Shown here in pieces: positions 7,684 to 16,144 of a stretch of 64,000 nucleotides of DNA. Each line of letters begins with the position of its first letter. The stretch's first letter is position 1. The position numbers and the translations under genes were made by a program. The notes under the pieces were generated by a model that ran no database searches, was not told the DNA's origin, and saw only the letters and a program-made list of their open reading frames with translations. The stretch is from JACQFK01 sp964619955 (GTDB lineage Bacteria; Planctomycetota; MHYJ01; JACPRB01), in assembly GCA_964619955.1 (NCBI GenBank), contig CAZUJF010000016.1, forward strand, positions 45,179 to 109,178. Reading direction: 5' to 3'.

Positions 7684-8496
7684 TTACTGGGATGCGGTCT
7701 CCGGATGGCCCTTCGGGACCGCGGAGCCCTCGCGGATCAGCGCGTAGCGGGCGCCCTCCGGCTGCTTGCTGATCATGATGTTCGCCAGCCGCGCCCCGTT
7801 GCCGCCCGCCGGCGTGTGGTATGAGCCGCCGTAGACGAGATGGTCGCCGGTGGACAGGTCGCCGTAGCCACCCGTGGCCCCGACCCAGACCCAGTGCCAG
7901 CGGTTGCCGATCACGTCGTAGAGGCCCCACGCGTTCGGCTTCTTCTGCGCGACCGGATGCATGCGCTTGTCCGAGTTCGCCTTGACCCAGGCGTAGGCCT
8001 CCGCGTCCGCCTCCGTGTTGCCGCCCGGGTTCATCGTCGCGGCGCCGGCGCGCGCCGCATACTCCAGCCGCGCCCGGTCGGGAAGGATCGGCTTCCAGCC
8101 CTTCGGAGCAACCTTGGCCAGCGCGGGAAGGACCTTGTCCATGACGTCGCGATACGGGAGCGCGGCAGGCAGCTTTGGGTCGCTGTCGGCGGCCGTCTCC
8201 GGCGAATCCGACTTCATCAGCTCGCGATACCCTTCCACGGTCAGCTGGGTTTCCATCATGTAGAAGGCTTCGGCGATCGTCTCGGGCCGGAGTCGCTCGT
8301 CGCCTTCATGGCCCGACTCGGTCGCGGGACTGCCCAGCTCGAACTTCCCCGCGGGGATGAGCCGGAAGCTCAGCGAGCCGATCTTCAGCGTCTCGGGGAT
8401 GTTCAGCGTCTTGGCGGTCTCGGCCTGCCGTCGCGCGGCCTCCGCCGCATCGAAGGGCCAGGCCTCTTGCGTCAGGAGAACGAGAAGGAGCAGCAT
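7684..8496 (-). CDS. SUMF1/formylglycine-generating-enzyme-like secreted protein, no cysteine
   Basis: The protein has 270 residues with a short N-terminal hydrophobic signal. The SUMF1-type fold is visible from FRLIPAGKFELGS through ARLEYAARAG, NAWGLYDVIGN and the end motif GGSYHTPAGG. True formylglycine-generating enzymes need a pair of cysteines. This protein has none that I can see, so it is unlikely to activate sulfatases. Many such domains in Planctomycetes are binding or structural modules, or the non-catalytic class related to EgtB/FGE folds. No sulfatase gene is in the window. Its gene is convergent with the nucleotidyltransferase gene. Confidence 0.8.
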   Translation of the reverse strand: MLLLLVLLTQEAWPFDAAEAARRQAETAKTLNIPETLKIGSLSFRLIPAGKFELGSPATESGHEGDERLRPETIAEAFYMMETQLTVEGYRELMKSDSPETAADSDPKLPAALPYRDVMDKVLPALAKVAPKGWKPILPDRARLEYAARAGAATMNPGGNTEADAEAYAWVKANSDKRMHPVAQKKPNAWGLYDVIGNRWHWVWVGATGGYGDLSTGDHLVYGGSYHTPAGGNGARLANIMISKQPEGARYALIREGSAVPKGHPETASQ

Positions 8497-8591
8497 CGCT
8501 CAGTAGTACGCTGCGGACCGGGGCCCGGACGCAAGCCGTGGGCTTGAAGATCCCGATATCGACTGCCTCGCTGAGCCCAGGGAGGCCCTGG

Positions 8592-8906
8592 TTACGAGCC
8601 TTTCACCACCGCGTGCATGAAAAGGAAAAAGTTTACGAAGCCCAGCACGATCAGGAGAAGATGAATTGCAATCAGCCTCCTTCGTAGAGAGGGCTCAAGC
8701 TGAAATATGCCGTACCGAAGAAAAATCAGCACCGCTGCGACCAACGGTAAAATTGAAAGGGCAATCCACACTGCGGGAATCGCACGTACCGGAGGGTTCA
8801 GGCCGACCAGCATCAGAATCGGCCCTGCCACCAAGTCGATGGCGATATAGGCAATGAGAATGACAACTACCCTTCTTAGCGGCGCTCTGGACGTGGTCAT
8901 CGTCAT
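8592..8906 (-). CDS. Small three-helix membrane protein, unknown
   Basis: The protein has 104 residues with three or four hydrophobic segments (around VVVILIAYIAIDLV, AVWIALSILPLVA and LIVLGFVNFFLF) and basic loops. I do not recognise the family. Two in-frame ATGs lie two codons apart, and the first has a GGGA-type site just upstream. The reading frame stays open upstream into the sigma-factor gene, but that part is a shadow. The base composition of this region is clearly lower in G+C than its neighbours, which may mark recent transfer. Confidence 0.5.
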   Translation of the reverse strand: MTMTTSRAPLRRVVVILIAYIAIDLVAGPILMLVGLNPPVRAIPAVWIALSILPLVAAVLIFLRYGIFQLEPSLRRRLIAIHLLLIVLGFVNFFLFMHAVVKGS

Positions 8907-9102
8907 GCCATCCCGATGCAAACTCCCAAGCGCATCCCAGGACCGGATAACCCCAGCTTGCCTGCTTGATTGCACCCTCGTGGGGAATCTTCGTCGGATT
9001 ATACCCTTCATGCTCCGCATCCCCTTGCCGCCCGCCCGGACGAACCAGCTTCGCCGCATTTTTTCTCGTTGAACCGGGGGCCCCCCGGCATAGTGGGAGG
9101 GT

Positions 9103-9660
9103 ATGGAGCACCTGGACACCGACGCCCTGGTCGCCCGCATCCGGGCGGGGGAGACCGAGCTCTTCGCCGAGCTCGTCCGCCGCCACCAGCAGGATGCGCG
9201 CGTCGTCGTCGCCGCCCTCCTCCGGGACCTCCGCTCCACCGAAGACCTCGTCCAGCAGGCCTTCGTCAATGCGTACCTGCATCTGGACCGCTTCCGGAAG
9301 GGGGGCGACTTCGCCCACTGGATCAAGGCCATCGCCCGCAACCTCGCCCGCATGGAGCTGCGCACGAAGTCCCGCGAGGGACGCCGCCTCGACGGCTACC
9401 AGGCCCTGCTCGAGAGCCGCTGGCGCGACGAGACCGAGGCCGGACGCCGCGAGGACGCCGTCGGCGACGCGCTCCGGCTCTGCCGCAAGGACGTCGGCGG
9501 GGATGCCGCCCGCGCCCTCTCCATGCGCTACGAACAGAACCGCCCCTTCGGCGAAATCTCGGCCGAGCTCGGCCGCAGCGTCGAGGCCACCCGCCAGCTC
9601 CTGACCCGCGTCCGCCTCTCGCTCCGCGACTGCATCCAGAAGAGGCTCGCCGGATCATGA
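9103..9660 (+). CDS. ECF RNA polymerase sigma factor
   Basis: The protein has 185 residues and the two-domain ECF layout. Region 2 runs from about 10 to 85 (EDLVQQAFVNAYLHLDRF with the DFAHWIKAIARN strand of region 2.4), and region 4 runs from about 130 to 180 with the helix-turn-helix near FGEISAELGRSVEATRQ. It would direct RNA polymerase to a specific set of promoters once released by its partner. The GGAGGG before the ATG is a usable ribosome site. The stop overlaps the start of the FecR-like gene as ATGA, so the partner is almost certainly that protein. Confidence 0.9.
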   Translation: MEHLDTDALVARIRAGETELFAELVRRHQQDARVVVAALLRDLRSTEDLVQQAFVNAYLHLDRFRKGGDFAHWIKAIARNLARMELRTKSREGRRLDGYQALLESRWRDETEAGRREDAVGDALRLCRKDVGGDAARALSMRYEQNRPFGEISAELGRSVEATRQLLTRVRLSLRDCIQKRLAGS

Positions 9661-10868
9661 ACCGCGCCGAGGAACTCGTCCTGAAACAGGCCGACGCCGG
9701 GCTCGATTCCGCGGAGGAGGCCGAGCTCGAGCTCCTGCTCCGCGATCCGGCGACCGCCGCCCGCTGCTTCGAGCTGATCGAGATCGAGGCCGCGCTCCGG
9801 GCCGGACGAAACGATGCGGCGCTGCCCGCCGCGGTGCTCGCCGCCGTGATCCATGACCGGGATTCGCGGACCGAGACGGCGGTGCTGGAACGCCTCCGCG
9901 GTCTCTCGCCCAAGTGGCGGCCGCCGCGATGGAAGCGGGCGCTCGTGATCCTGTCGCTCGCGGCCGGCGCCCTGCTGGCCGTGCTGCTCGCGGTGGTCCG
10001 CGGCGAGGCGCCGATCGGCGTGGTCCTGCAATCGTCCGCTTCGGATCCCGCGCTGCTGAAACGGGCCGGTACCGAAACGCCGCTGTCCGACGGCTCCGCC
10101 TTGCGCGCGGGCGACGGTCTGCGCAGCGGGCCGAAGGCCGTCGAGATCGACATCACCGGGATCGCCCGCCTCCGGCTGGAGCCGTTCACCGAGCTGATCC
10201 TGACCGGCCCCCTGCGCTTCGAGCTGCGCGAAGGGGAGCTCGAGGCCGATGTCCGGCCCCAGGCGCCGGGACGCCCGCTCGTGATCTCGGCCCCGGACGC
10301 CCGCGCGGTGGTGCTCGGAACCCGGCTCAAGCTCTCCGCCGCGGCGGACGGCACCCGGCTCGAAGTGCGCACGGGCAGCGTCCGGCTCGTGCGGGAGACC
10401 GACGGCGCGGAACTCGTCGTCGGCGAGTGCGAATACAGCGTCGCGGCGGCGGAGGCCGCGTTCGAAATCTCCCGCGTCGAGGCGGACGCGGCGGCGCCCC
10501 CCGAGGTGACCCGCTTCAGCCTCATCACGCACGACTCCCCCCGGGAGCCGATCCCGGGCTTCGAGGACCTCAAGGACGGCGCCGTCATCGATCTCGCCCG
10601 CCTGCCCACGCGACGGATCAACCTCCGGGTGGACACCCGGCCGGCAAAGGTCGGCAGCGTGCGCTTCTCGGCGGAAGGACGCGCGAAGTTCAACACCGAA
10701 ATGGTCCGGCCCTACACCCTCGTGCCGCACAACGGCCGGAAGGGCACCGTGTGGACTCCTCGTCCGGGGACCCAGACGGTCAGCGTCACGCCGTTCAGCG
10801 GCAGCTACGGGAACGGCGTCCGGGGCAGGACCGTCTCCCTCACCTTCACCGTGGTGGATTCCGAATGA
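9657..10868 (+). CDS. FecR-like anti-sigma/regulator with C-terminal extracellular Ig-like domain
   Basis: The protein has 403 residues. A cytoplasmic N-terminal region (1-90) with anti-sigma-like helices precedes one membrane segment (about 94-113), a FecR-type beta domain (about 125-265) and a C-terminal beta-sandwich (about 283-403). That last domain starts FSLITHDS and contains GFEDLKDGAVIDL, VGSVRFS and WTPRPGT, a pattern I recognise from Ig-like/malectin-associated domains of secreted carbohydrate-active proteins. It should hold the sigma factor at the membrane and sense a signal outside. Translation is coupled to the sigma gene by ATGA. The second such pair in this window carries a glycosidase-like domain at the same position. 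Confidence 0.8.
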   Translation: MNRAEELVLKQADAGLDSAEEAELELLLRDPATAARCFELIEIEAALRAGRNDAALPAAVLAAVIHDRDSRTETAVLERLRGLSPKWRPPRWKRALVILSLAAGALLAVLLAVVRGEAPIGVVLQSSASDPALLKRAGTETPLSDGSALRAGDGLRSGPKAVEIDITGIARLRLEPFTELILTGPLRFELREGELEADVRPQAPGRPLVISAPDARAVVLGTRLKLSAAADGTRLEVRTGSVRLVRETDGAELVVGECEYSVAAAEAAFEISRVEADAAAPPEVTRFSLITHDSPREPIPGFEDLKDGAVIDLARLPTRRINLRVDTRPAKVGSVRFSAEGRAKFNTEMVRPYTLVPHNGRKGTVWTPRPGTQTVSVTPFSGSYGNGVRGRTVSLTFTVVDSE

Positions 10869-10928
10869 AGCGGTGCGGCGTTTCGGGCCCCTTCCTCAGA
10901 CCCTCCTGTTAACATTGCCGAACCTCTC

Positions 10929-12635
10929 ATGCCGACGCTCTTGATTGCCGCGGGCGATGCGGCCTGGCGGCAGGTCTACGAGCCGCACGGCTGGTCCTGG
11001 CTGCCCTCCGCCCTCGTCGCCGCCCTGCCCGTCGTCGCGCTCCTGCTCGCGCTCACCGTCTTCCACCAGTCCGCCCCGCGCGCCGCCCTCATCGGCTCGA
11101 TCGCCGCCTTCCTGCTCGCCGTGCTCTTCATCGGCATGCCCTGGGGCATGGCCCTGCGCGCCTTCGCCCTCGGCGCCGCCAACGGACTCCTCCCCATCGG
11201 CTGGATTGTCTTCACCGCGATGTTCCTCTTCCAGATCACCGTCGACACCGGCCAGTTCGAGATCATGAAGGCCTCGATCGCGCGGCTCACCGCGGACCGC
11301 CGCCTCCAGGTCCTCCTCATCGCGTTCTCCTTCGGCGCCATCCTCGAGGGCGCCGCGGGCTTCGGCACCCCGGTCGCGATCTCGGCCGCCCTGCTCGTCG
11401 GCCTCGGCTTCCGCGCCTTCCCCGCCGCCGTCCTCTGCCTCATCGCCAACACCGCCCCCGTCGCCTGGGGCTCCATCGGCACGCCGCTCCTGATGCTCGA
11501 GAAGGTCTCGGGGCTCCGCCTCGAGGACCTCAGCGCGATGAACGCCCGCATCCTCCCCTTCATGTCGCTGCTCGTCCCCCTCTGGCTCGTCCGCTCCATG
11601 ACGACCTGGAAGGAGACCCGCGAGGTGCTCCCCGCCATCCTCGTGTCCGGCGGCTCCTTCGCCGTCACGCAGCTCCTCTGGGGGAACTTCGTCAACGTCG
11701 GGCTCGTGGACATCATCGCGGGCGCCGTCTCGCTGCTCGCGACCGCGCTCTTCCTCTCGCGCTGGAAGCCGGCCCGCATCTGGCGTTTCCCCGAGGAAGC
11801 CGCGGCGGCGGACCCGGACAGCGGCCCCCGCCACACCCGCGGACAGGTCTTCCGCGCCTGGCTCCCCTTCCTCGTGCTCTTCGTCTTCGTCGTCGGCTGG
11901 GGCCTGCTGCGCGAGGCCGTGAAGCTGGACGGCAAGAAGATCGACGCCTACGGCTGGGCCAATTTGAAAATGCCCGTGTCCGGCCTAGACCAGCAGGTCG
12001 TGCGCGTCCCGCCCGTCGAGGCGCACGAGAAACCGGAGGCCGCCGTCTACGAACTGAAATGGCTCACGGCCACCGGCACGGGCGTGCTGCTCGCCTGCCT
12101 CGTCGCGTCGCTGCTGCTCCGCCAGCCCGCGCGCGCCCTCGGACGCAGCTTCGTCTCGACGTGCAAACGCATGACGGTCCCGCTGCTCGCCATCGTCCCG
12201 ATGCTCGGGCTCGCGTTCCTCACGCGCTACAGCGGGGCGGACGCCATCCTCGGCCTCGCCTTTACCCACACGGGCTTCCTCTACCCCTTCTTCGGCACCT
12301 TCCTCGGCTGGCTGGGCGTCGCGCTCACCGGCAGCGACACCGCCTCCAACGCGCTCTTCGGCAGCCTGCAGCGCATCACCGCCGAGCAGCTCGGCCTGCC
12401 GCCCGTCCTCATGGCCTCCGCCAACTCCGCGGGCGGCGTCATGGGCAAGATGGTCGACGCCCAATCGATCGTCGTCGCCGCCACCGCCACCAACCTCGTC
12501 GGGCAGGAGGGCCCCATCCTGCTGAAGGTCATGATCCATTCCATCGCGCTCACCGCGATCGTCGGCGTCATCGTGATGATCTTCGCGTACCTGTGTCCGT
12601 TCCTGGTCCCGAGCGGCCTCAAGCTGCTCTTCTGA
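10929..12635 (+). CDS. lctP: L-lactate permease family transporter
   Basis: The protein has 568 residues and about 12-14 hydrophobic segments. The family signatures GAILEGAAGFGTPVAIS and the later repeat around TGSDTASNALFGSLQ are present. Members import L-lactate, D-lactate or glycolate with protons across the inner membrane. The length and the hydrophilic insertion in the middle are normal. It is followed after 14 bases by a beta-hydroxyacid dehydrogenase gene, which suggests an operon for uptake and oxidation of a hydroxy acid. L-lactate itself would be produced by some L-fucose pathways, but no direct link is shown by this sequence. Confidence 0.9.
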   Translation: MPTLLIAAGDAAWRQVYEPHGWSWLPSALVAALPVVALLLALTVFHQSAPRAALIGSIAAFLLAVLFIGMPWGMALRAFALGAANGLLPIGWIVFTAMFLFQITVDTGQFEIMKASIARLTADRRLQVLLIAFSFGAILEGAAGFGTPVAISAALLVGLGFRAFPAAVLCLIANTAPVAWGSIGTPLLMLEKVSGLRLEDLSAMNARILPFMSLLVPLWLVRSMTTWKETREVLPAILVSGGSFAVTQLLWGNFVNVGLVDIIAGAVSLLATALFLSRWKPARIWRFPEEAAAADPDSGPRHTRGQVFRAWLPFLVLFVFVVGWGLLREAVKLDGKKIDAYGWANLKMPVSGLDQQVVRVPPVEAHEKPEAAVYELKWLTATGTGVLLACLVASLLLRQPARALGRSFVSTCKRMTVPLLAIVPMLGLAFLTRYSGADAILGLAFTHTGFLYPFFGTFLGWLGVALTGSDTASNALFGSLQRITAEQLGLPPVLMASANSAGGVMGKMVDAQSIVVAATATNLVGQEGPILLKVMIHSIALTAIVGVIVMIFAYLCPFLVPSGLKLLF

Positions 12636-12649
12636 TCCGGAGGTCCCGC

Positions 12650-13528
12650 ATGCCCGCGTCCATCGGCTTCCTCGGCCTCGGCATCATGGGCTTCGCGATG
12701 GCGAAGCGCCTGGTCGAGGCGGGCCATTCCGTCGCCGTCTGCAACCGCACGGCGTCGAAGACCGCGCCGCTCGTGAAGCTCGGCGCCGTCCACGCCGCGA
12801 CGCCCCGGGAGGCGGCCCAGGGCCGGGACCTCGTCATCTCCATCGTCACGGACTCCCCCGACGTCGAAGCGGTGCTGCTGGGGGCCGACGGGGCCGTGCA
12901 CGGCGCGGCGAAGGGCGCGCTCTTCATCGACATGAGCACCATCGCCCCCGAGACGGCGCGCCGCGTGGGCGCGGAGCTCGGCAAGCGCGGGATCCCCTTC
13001 CTCGACGCGCCCGTGACGGGCGGCGACGTCGGCGCGCGCGAAGGCACGCTCTCGATCCTCGTGGGCGGCGAGGCGGCGGCGCTCGAACGCGCCCGCGACG
13101 TCTTCAAGGTCCTCGGCAAACGCATCACGCACTGCGGGCCGCAGGGGGCGGGCCAGACGGTGAAGGCCTGCAACCAGATCCTCTGCGCGATGAACATGGT
13201 CGGCATCTGCGAGGCGCTGCACCTGGCGCGCGGCTCGGGCATAGCCCCCGAGCTGGTCGTCGAGGCGCTCACGCCGGGCGCGGGCGGCTCCTGGGCGCTG
13301 GAGAAGCTGGGCCCGCGCATCGCGAAGGGCGACTTCGCCCCGGGCTTCATGGTGGACCTGATCCAGAAGGACCTGAGGATCGTGCAGGACGCGGCCGCGC
13401 GCCTCGGGTTGCCGCTCGAAGGGACGAAGCTCGCGCAGGCGCTCTTCGCGGACAATCAGAAGGCCGGCGAAGGCCGCCTAGGCACCCAGGCGATGTTCAA
13501 GGCGGTCGAGCGGAGCCTCAAGGCGTGA
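12650..13528 (+). CDS. Beta-hydroxyacid dehydrogenase (3-hydroxyisobutyrate / tartronate-semialdehyde reductase family)
   Basis: The protein has 292 residues. The NAD(P)-binding start reads IGFLGLGIMGFAMAKRL. The substrate motif DAPVTGGDVGA and the catalytic lysine region GAGQTVKACNQI follow, so all the family landmarks are there. It oxidises or reduces a small beta-hydroxy acid such as tartronate semialdehyde, 3-hydroxyisobutyrate or succinic semialdehyde, and the exact substrate cannot be decided. A clear GGAGG site precedes the ATG at normal spacing. It is co-directional with the lactate permease. The last 11 bases overlap a convergent gene. Confidence 0.9.
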   Translation: MPASIGFLGLGIMGFAMAKRLVEAGHSVAVCNRTASKTAPLVKLGAVHAATPREAAQGRDLVISIVTDSPDVEAVLLGADGAVHGAAKGALFIDMSTIAPETARRVGAELGKRGIPFLDAPVTGGDVGAREGTLSILVGGEAAALERARDVFKVLGKRITHCGPQGAGQTVKACNQILCAMNMVGICEALHLARGSGIAPELVVEALTPGAGGSWALEKLGPRIAKGDFAPGFMVDLIQKDLRIVQDAAARLGLPLEGTKLAQALFADNQKAGEGRLGTQAMFKAVERSLKA

Positions 13529-13958
13529 AGTTCTCCCGGAACAGCCGCAGCGCCAGCGGCAGGCAGGATTGGCCGTCCGGGCAGGCCGTGAGGCAGCGCG
13601 CCTCCGGACCGCCCGCGCGCTCCTTCAGATCCTTGATGCGCTCCTTGCGCCCGGCGCGGGCGTCCTCCACGATGTCCGCCGCCTTGATCCTGAAACAGGG
13701 ACAGAGCAGCCCGCCCGGATCCTTGGGGTAGGCGCAGGACTTCAGCCGTCCGCGCGGAACGGCGCCGCCCCAGGCGTTGAAATACGCCGTGTCGCAGTCG
13801 GAGCCGGCGCAGTAGAAAACCCCGTCACCCAGCGTCGCCCGGGCGTCCGCCGGCAGCTGCGCCTCCAGCGTTTTCGCGGCGACCGGGGTGCCCAGCCCGC
13901 CGCAACCGGGACAGCGCGGCTCGGCCTGCTCCGCCTCCTTCATGAACGCCCGGCTCAT
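13518..13958 (-). CDS. CopZ-like Fe-S/zinc metallochaperone-like protein
   Basis: The protein has 146 residues and ten or so cysteines: CPGCG near the N terminus, then YCAGSDC, SCAYP and CPCF, and a late cysteine cluster. The first half fits the N-terminal zinc and [2Fe-2S] module of Archaeoglobus-type CopZ, and the CPCF region resembles a BFD/[2Fe-2S] domain. The C-terminal heavy-metal-associated MxCxxC domain of CopZ is not seen. It likely binds iron-sulfur or zinc in the cytoplasm, and a role in copper handling is only a guess. It begins three bases after the SDR stop in an apparent four-gene cluster. Confidence 0.6.
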   Translation of the reverse strand: MSRAFMKEAEQAEPRCPGCGGLGTPVAAKTLEAQLPADARATLGDGVFYCAGSDCDTAYFNAWGGAVPRGRLKSCAYPKDPGGLLCPCFRIKAADIVEDARAGRKERIKDLKERAGGPEARCLTACPDGQSCLPLALRLFRENFTP

Positions 13959-13961
13959 GAA

Positions 13962-14747
13962 TCAGCTCTTTCGGGTCTTGCGGCCGTACGCGAGCTCGGC
14001 GCCCCCTGAAAGGACATGGTCCACTCCCGTCGTGAACGTCGCCTCGGCGGCAAGGAAGAGGCAGAGCTTCCCGGCCTCCTCGATCGTGCCCATGCGGCCG
14101 AGCGCCTGCGCGGCATCGCCGTCCGCGCGCGCCTTCGCGGGATCCGGAGCCTGCGCCACCGCCTGCTCCCAGAGCGGCGTCCAGACGTTGCCCGGCGAGA
14201 CGCTGTTCACGCGCACGTCGTGCGCCGCCTCGTCCACCGCCAGCGCCTTCGTCATCGCGGTCACCGCGCCCTTCGTCGCCACGTAGGTGACCGCGTGCAG
14301 CTGGCCCATCTGCCCCACGAGGCTCGACAGGTTGATGATGTTGCCCTTCGTCTTCCTCAGATGCGGCAGCGCGTGTTTGCACGCCGTGAACACGGACAGC
14401 ACGTTGAGCTCGAACAGCGACCGGAAGTCCGCTTCGCTGAACGCGTCGATCGGCGCGTGCGGCGGATGCCAACCCGCGTTGTTGATGAGGCAGTCGAGCC
14501 GTCCGAAGCGCCGCACGGTCTCGTCGATGACGTGTTTCACCTCGTCCGTCCTGGACACGTCGCACTTCATGAAGTGCGCCGTCCCGGGTCCGCGCTTCGC
14601 GACCTCGGCCTCGAGCGCCCGGCCGGCCGCCTCCCCGCGCGCGCAGCAGACCACGGTCGCGCCCGCGGCGGCGAAGACCCGGACGCAGCCCTCCCCGATC
14701 CCCTGGGTCCCGCCCGTCACGAGCGTCACCCGCCCGGCGTAGTTCAT
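13962..14747 (-). CDS. Classical short-chain dehydrogenase/reductase
   Basis: The protein has 261 residues. It shows the cofactor motif TGGTQGIG (residues 11-18), NNAG, the catalytic serine strand IINLSSLVG and the YVATK pair, followed by PGNVWTP. All residues for activity are present. The acidic residue that would select NAD is not clear, since CARGE follows strand 2 and may favour NADP. The substrate is unknown. The start codon overlaps the stop of the GTPase gene by ATGA, so it should be translated together with the dynamin-like protein. Confidence 0.9.
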   Translation of the reverse strand: MNYAGRVTLVTGGTQGIGEGCVRVFAAAGATVVCCARGEAAGRALEAEVAKRGPGTAHFMKCDVSRTDEVKHVIDETVRRFGRLDCLINNAGWHPPHAPIDAFSEADFRSLFELNVLSVFTACKHALPHLRKTKGNIINLSSLVGQMGQLHAVTYVATKGAVTAMTKALAVDEAAHDVRVNSVSPGNVWTPLWEQAVAQAPDPAKARADGDAAQALGRMGTIEEAGKLCLFLAAEATFTTGVDHVLSGGAELAYGRKTRKS

Positions 14748-16090
14748 CGCGAGGTTCCCAGGTCCCGGTGCAGCTTGGCCCGCAGCGCCGGGACCTCCTT
14801 GTCCAGCGCCTCCTCGAGTCGCCGCCGCTCCGCGCCGCCCAGGCGCGGAAAGACCGTGACCCCCACTTTCTCCAGGGCCTGCCGCACCCGTCCCTCGATC
14901 TTGATCCAGACGGCGCGCAGATCGTCCGCGCGCTCCCGGATCAGCAGTTCCCGCGCGTAGGCGCGTTCGAAGACCGCGTCGAGCCCGGCCACCAGCTGCT
15001 CGCCGTGCGAGCGCGAGAGCTGCTGCGACAGGAAGCCCGCGCCCGCCGCGAGCAGGACCGTGCCGCCCCAGATCGCCGAGAGCAGCCCCGCGGAGGCGCC
15101 GAACTGCAACGCCACCGTCCCCGCCAGCGCGCCGGTCAGCACCAGGAGCGCCGTCATGCCCGTCAGCTTCCAGCGAAAGCGCCGCAGCAGCCGGCCCGCC
15201 TCGGTGATGACCCGCGCGTGCATCGTGAGCCGCCGCGCATGATCCTCGAGCTGCGTCAGCAGGTTGTCCACCCGGCGCGCGGGCGCCCGCTTGATTTCGC
15301 GGACCAGCTCCTCCCGCGCCGTCTCGAAGTCCTTCGCCGGCAGCTCCGGCCTCGCCGCGCCCTCCACGGGCACGTAGGTCGTGAAGATGTGCGGCAGATC
15401 CTTCTTCGGCAGCACCTTGCCGAGGTTCCAGCAGAGCGCCCCGTAGGCCCGCGCGAAATCCTGCAGGCTGCCGAAGCGGTCCATCTTGTTCATCACGATG
15501 AGCAGCTTGTGGTCCAGCCCGCGCAGCGCGTCCGTGAAGACCTGCAGCGTCTCGCCCGTCGTGCCCGGCTTCTCGGGATCGAAGAAGACCAGGACCACGT
15601 CCGCCCGTTCCGCGAACCAGCGGACCACGCCCGTGAAGTCGTAGCCGCGGCCCGACCCCTCGCGCGCGGCGTCGATCATGCCCGGCGAATCGATCAGCGT
15701 CAGGTCGCGCAGCAGCGCGGAGGGGCGCAGCTTCAAGCGGAAGTGGGAGAGGAACTCCGGGCCGAAACTGCGCAGCGCCCCGAAGGGCAGCGTCGGATTC
15801 GAGGTGACCGCCTGGCCGTCGCGCTCCTCCTCCCCGCCTCCGAACTGAATGACGGTGAACGCGTCGTCCGTCGGCGCCAGCCCCGTCTTCTGCACGGGCG
15901 TGCCGAGCAGGAAGTTGACGAACGTGGACTTCCCCGAGGAGTGGTTGCCAAGGAAGAGCACGGTGGGCGGCCCGGCGAGTTCGCCTTCCGCGGGACGCGG
16001 GGGGAAGGCGAACTTCGCCTCCAGGGGATCGACCGCCTCGCGGTAGATCCGCTTCACGGCCAGGGAGAGTTCGTCGAGCAAAGCCTGCAT
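14744..16090 (-). CDS. EHD/dynamin-like GTPase with two membrane segments
   Basis: The protein has 448 residues. The G domain carries P-loop GNHSSGKST (48-56), a TDD switch-1 threonine region, DSPG (134-137) and NKMD (201-204). The strand FFDPEKPGTTGE and the spacing from LLGTP to APTDD resemble eukaryotic EHD ATPases, which use the same P-loop and a helical scaffold to remodel membranes. Two hydrophobic stretches lie near 312-356, followed by a helical C-terminal region. Bacterial dynamin-like proteins act in membrane fusion, vesicle formation or stress repair. Here the protein is encoded with an SDR and a metallochaperone-like protein. Confidence 0.75.
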   Translation of the reverse strand: MQALLDELSLAVKRIYREAVDPLEAKFAFPPRPAEGELAGPPTVLFLGNHSSGKSTFVNFLLGTPVQKTGLAPTDDAFTVIQFGGGEEERDGQAVTSNPTLPFGALRSFGPEFLSHFRLKLRPSALLRDLTLIDSPGMIDAAREGSGRGYDFTGVVRWFAERADVVLVFFDPEKPGTTGETLQVFTDALRGLDHKLLIVMNKMDRFGSLQDFARAYGALCWNLGKVLPKKDLPHIFTTYVPVEGAARPELPAKDFETAREELVREIKRAPARRVDNLLTQLEDHARRLTMHARVITEAGRLLRRFRWKLTGMTALLVLTGALAGTVALQFGASAGLLSAIWGGTVLLAAGAGFLSQQLSRSHGEQLVAGLDAVFERAYARELLIRERADDLRAVWIKIEGRVRQALEKVGVTVFPRLGGAERRRLEEALDKEVPALRAKLHRDLGTSR

Positions 16091-16144
16091 GCCGGCATTC
16101 TGACAGGCGGCCGCGGGGCCCGGAACAGTTTTTCGCTCCGCTCG

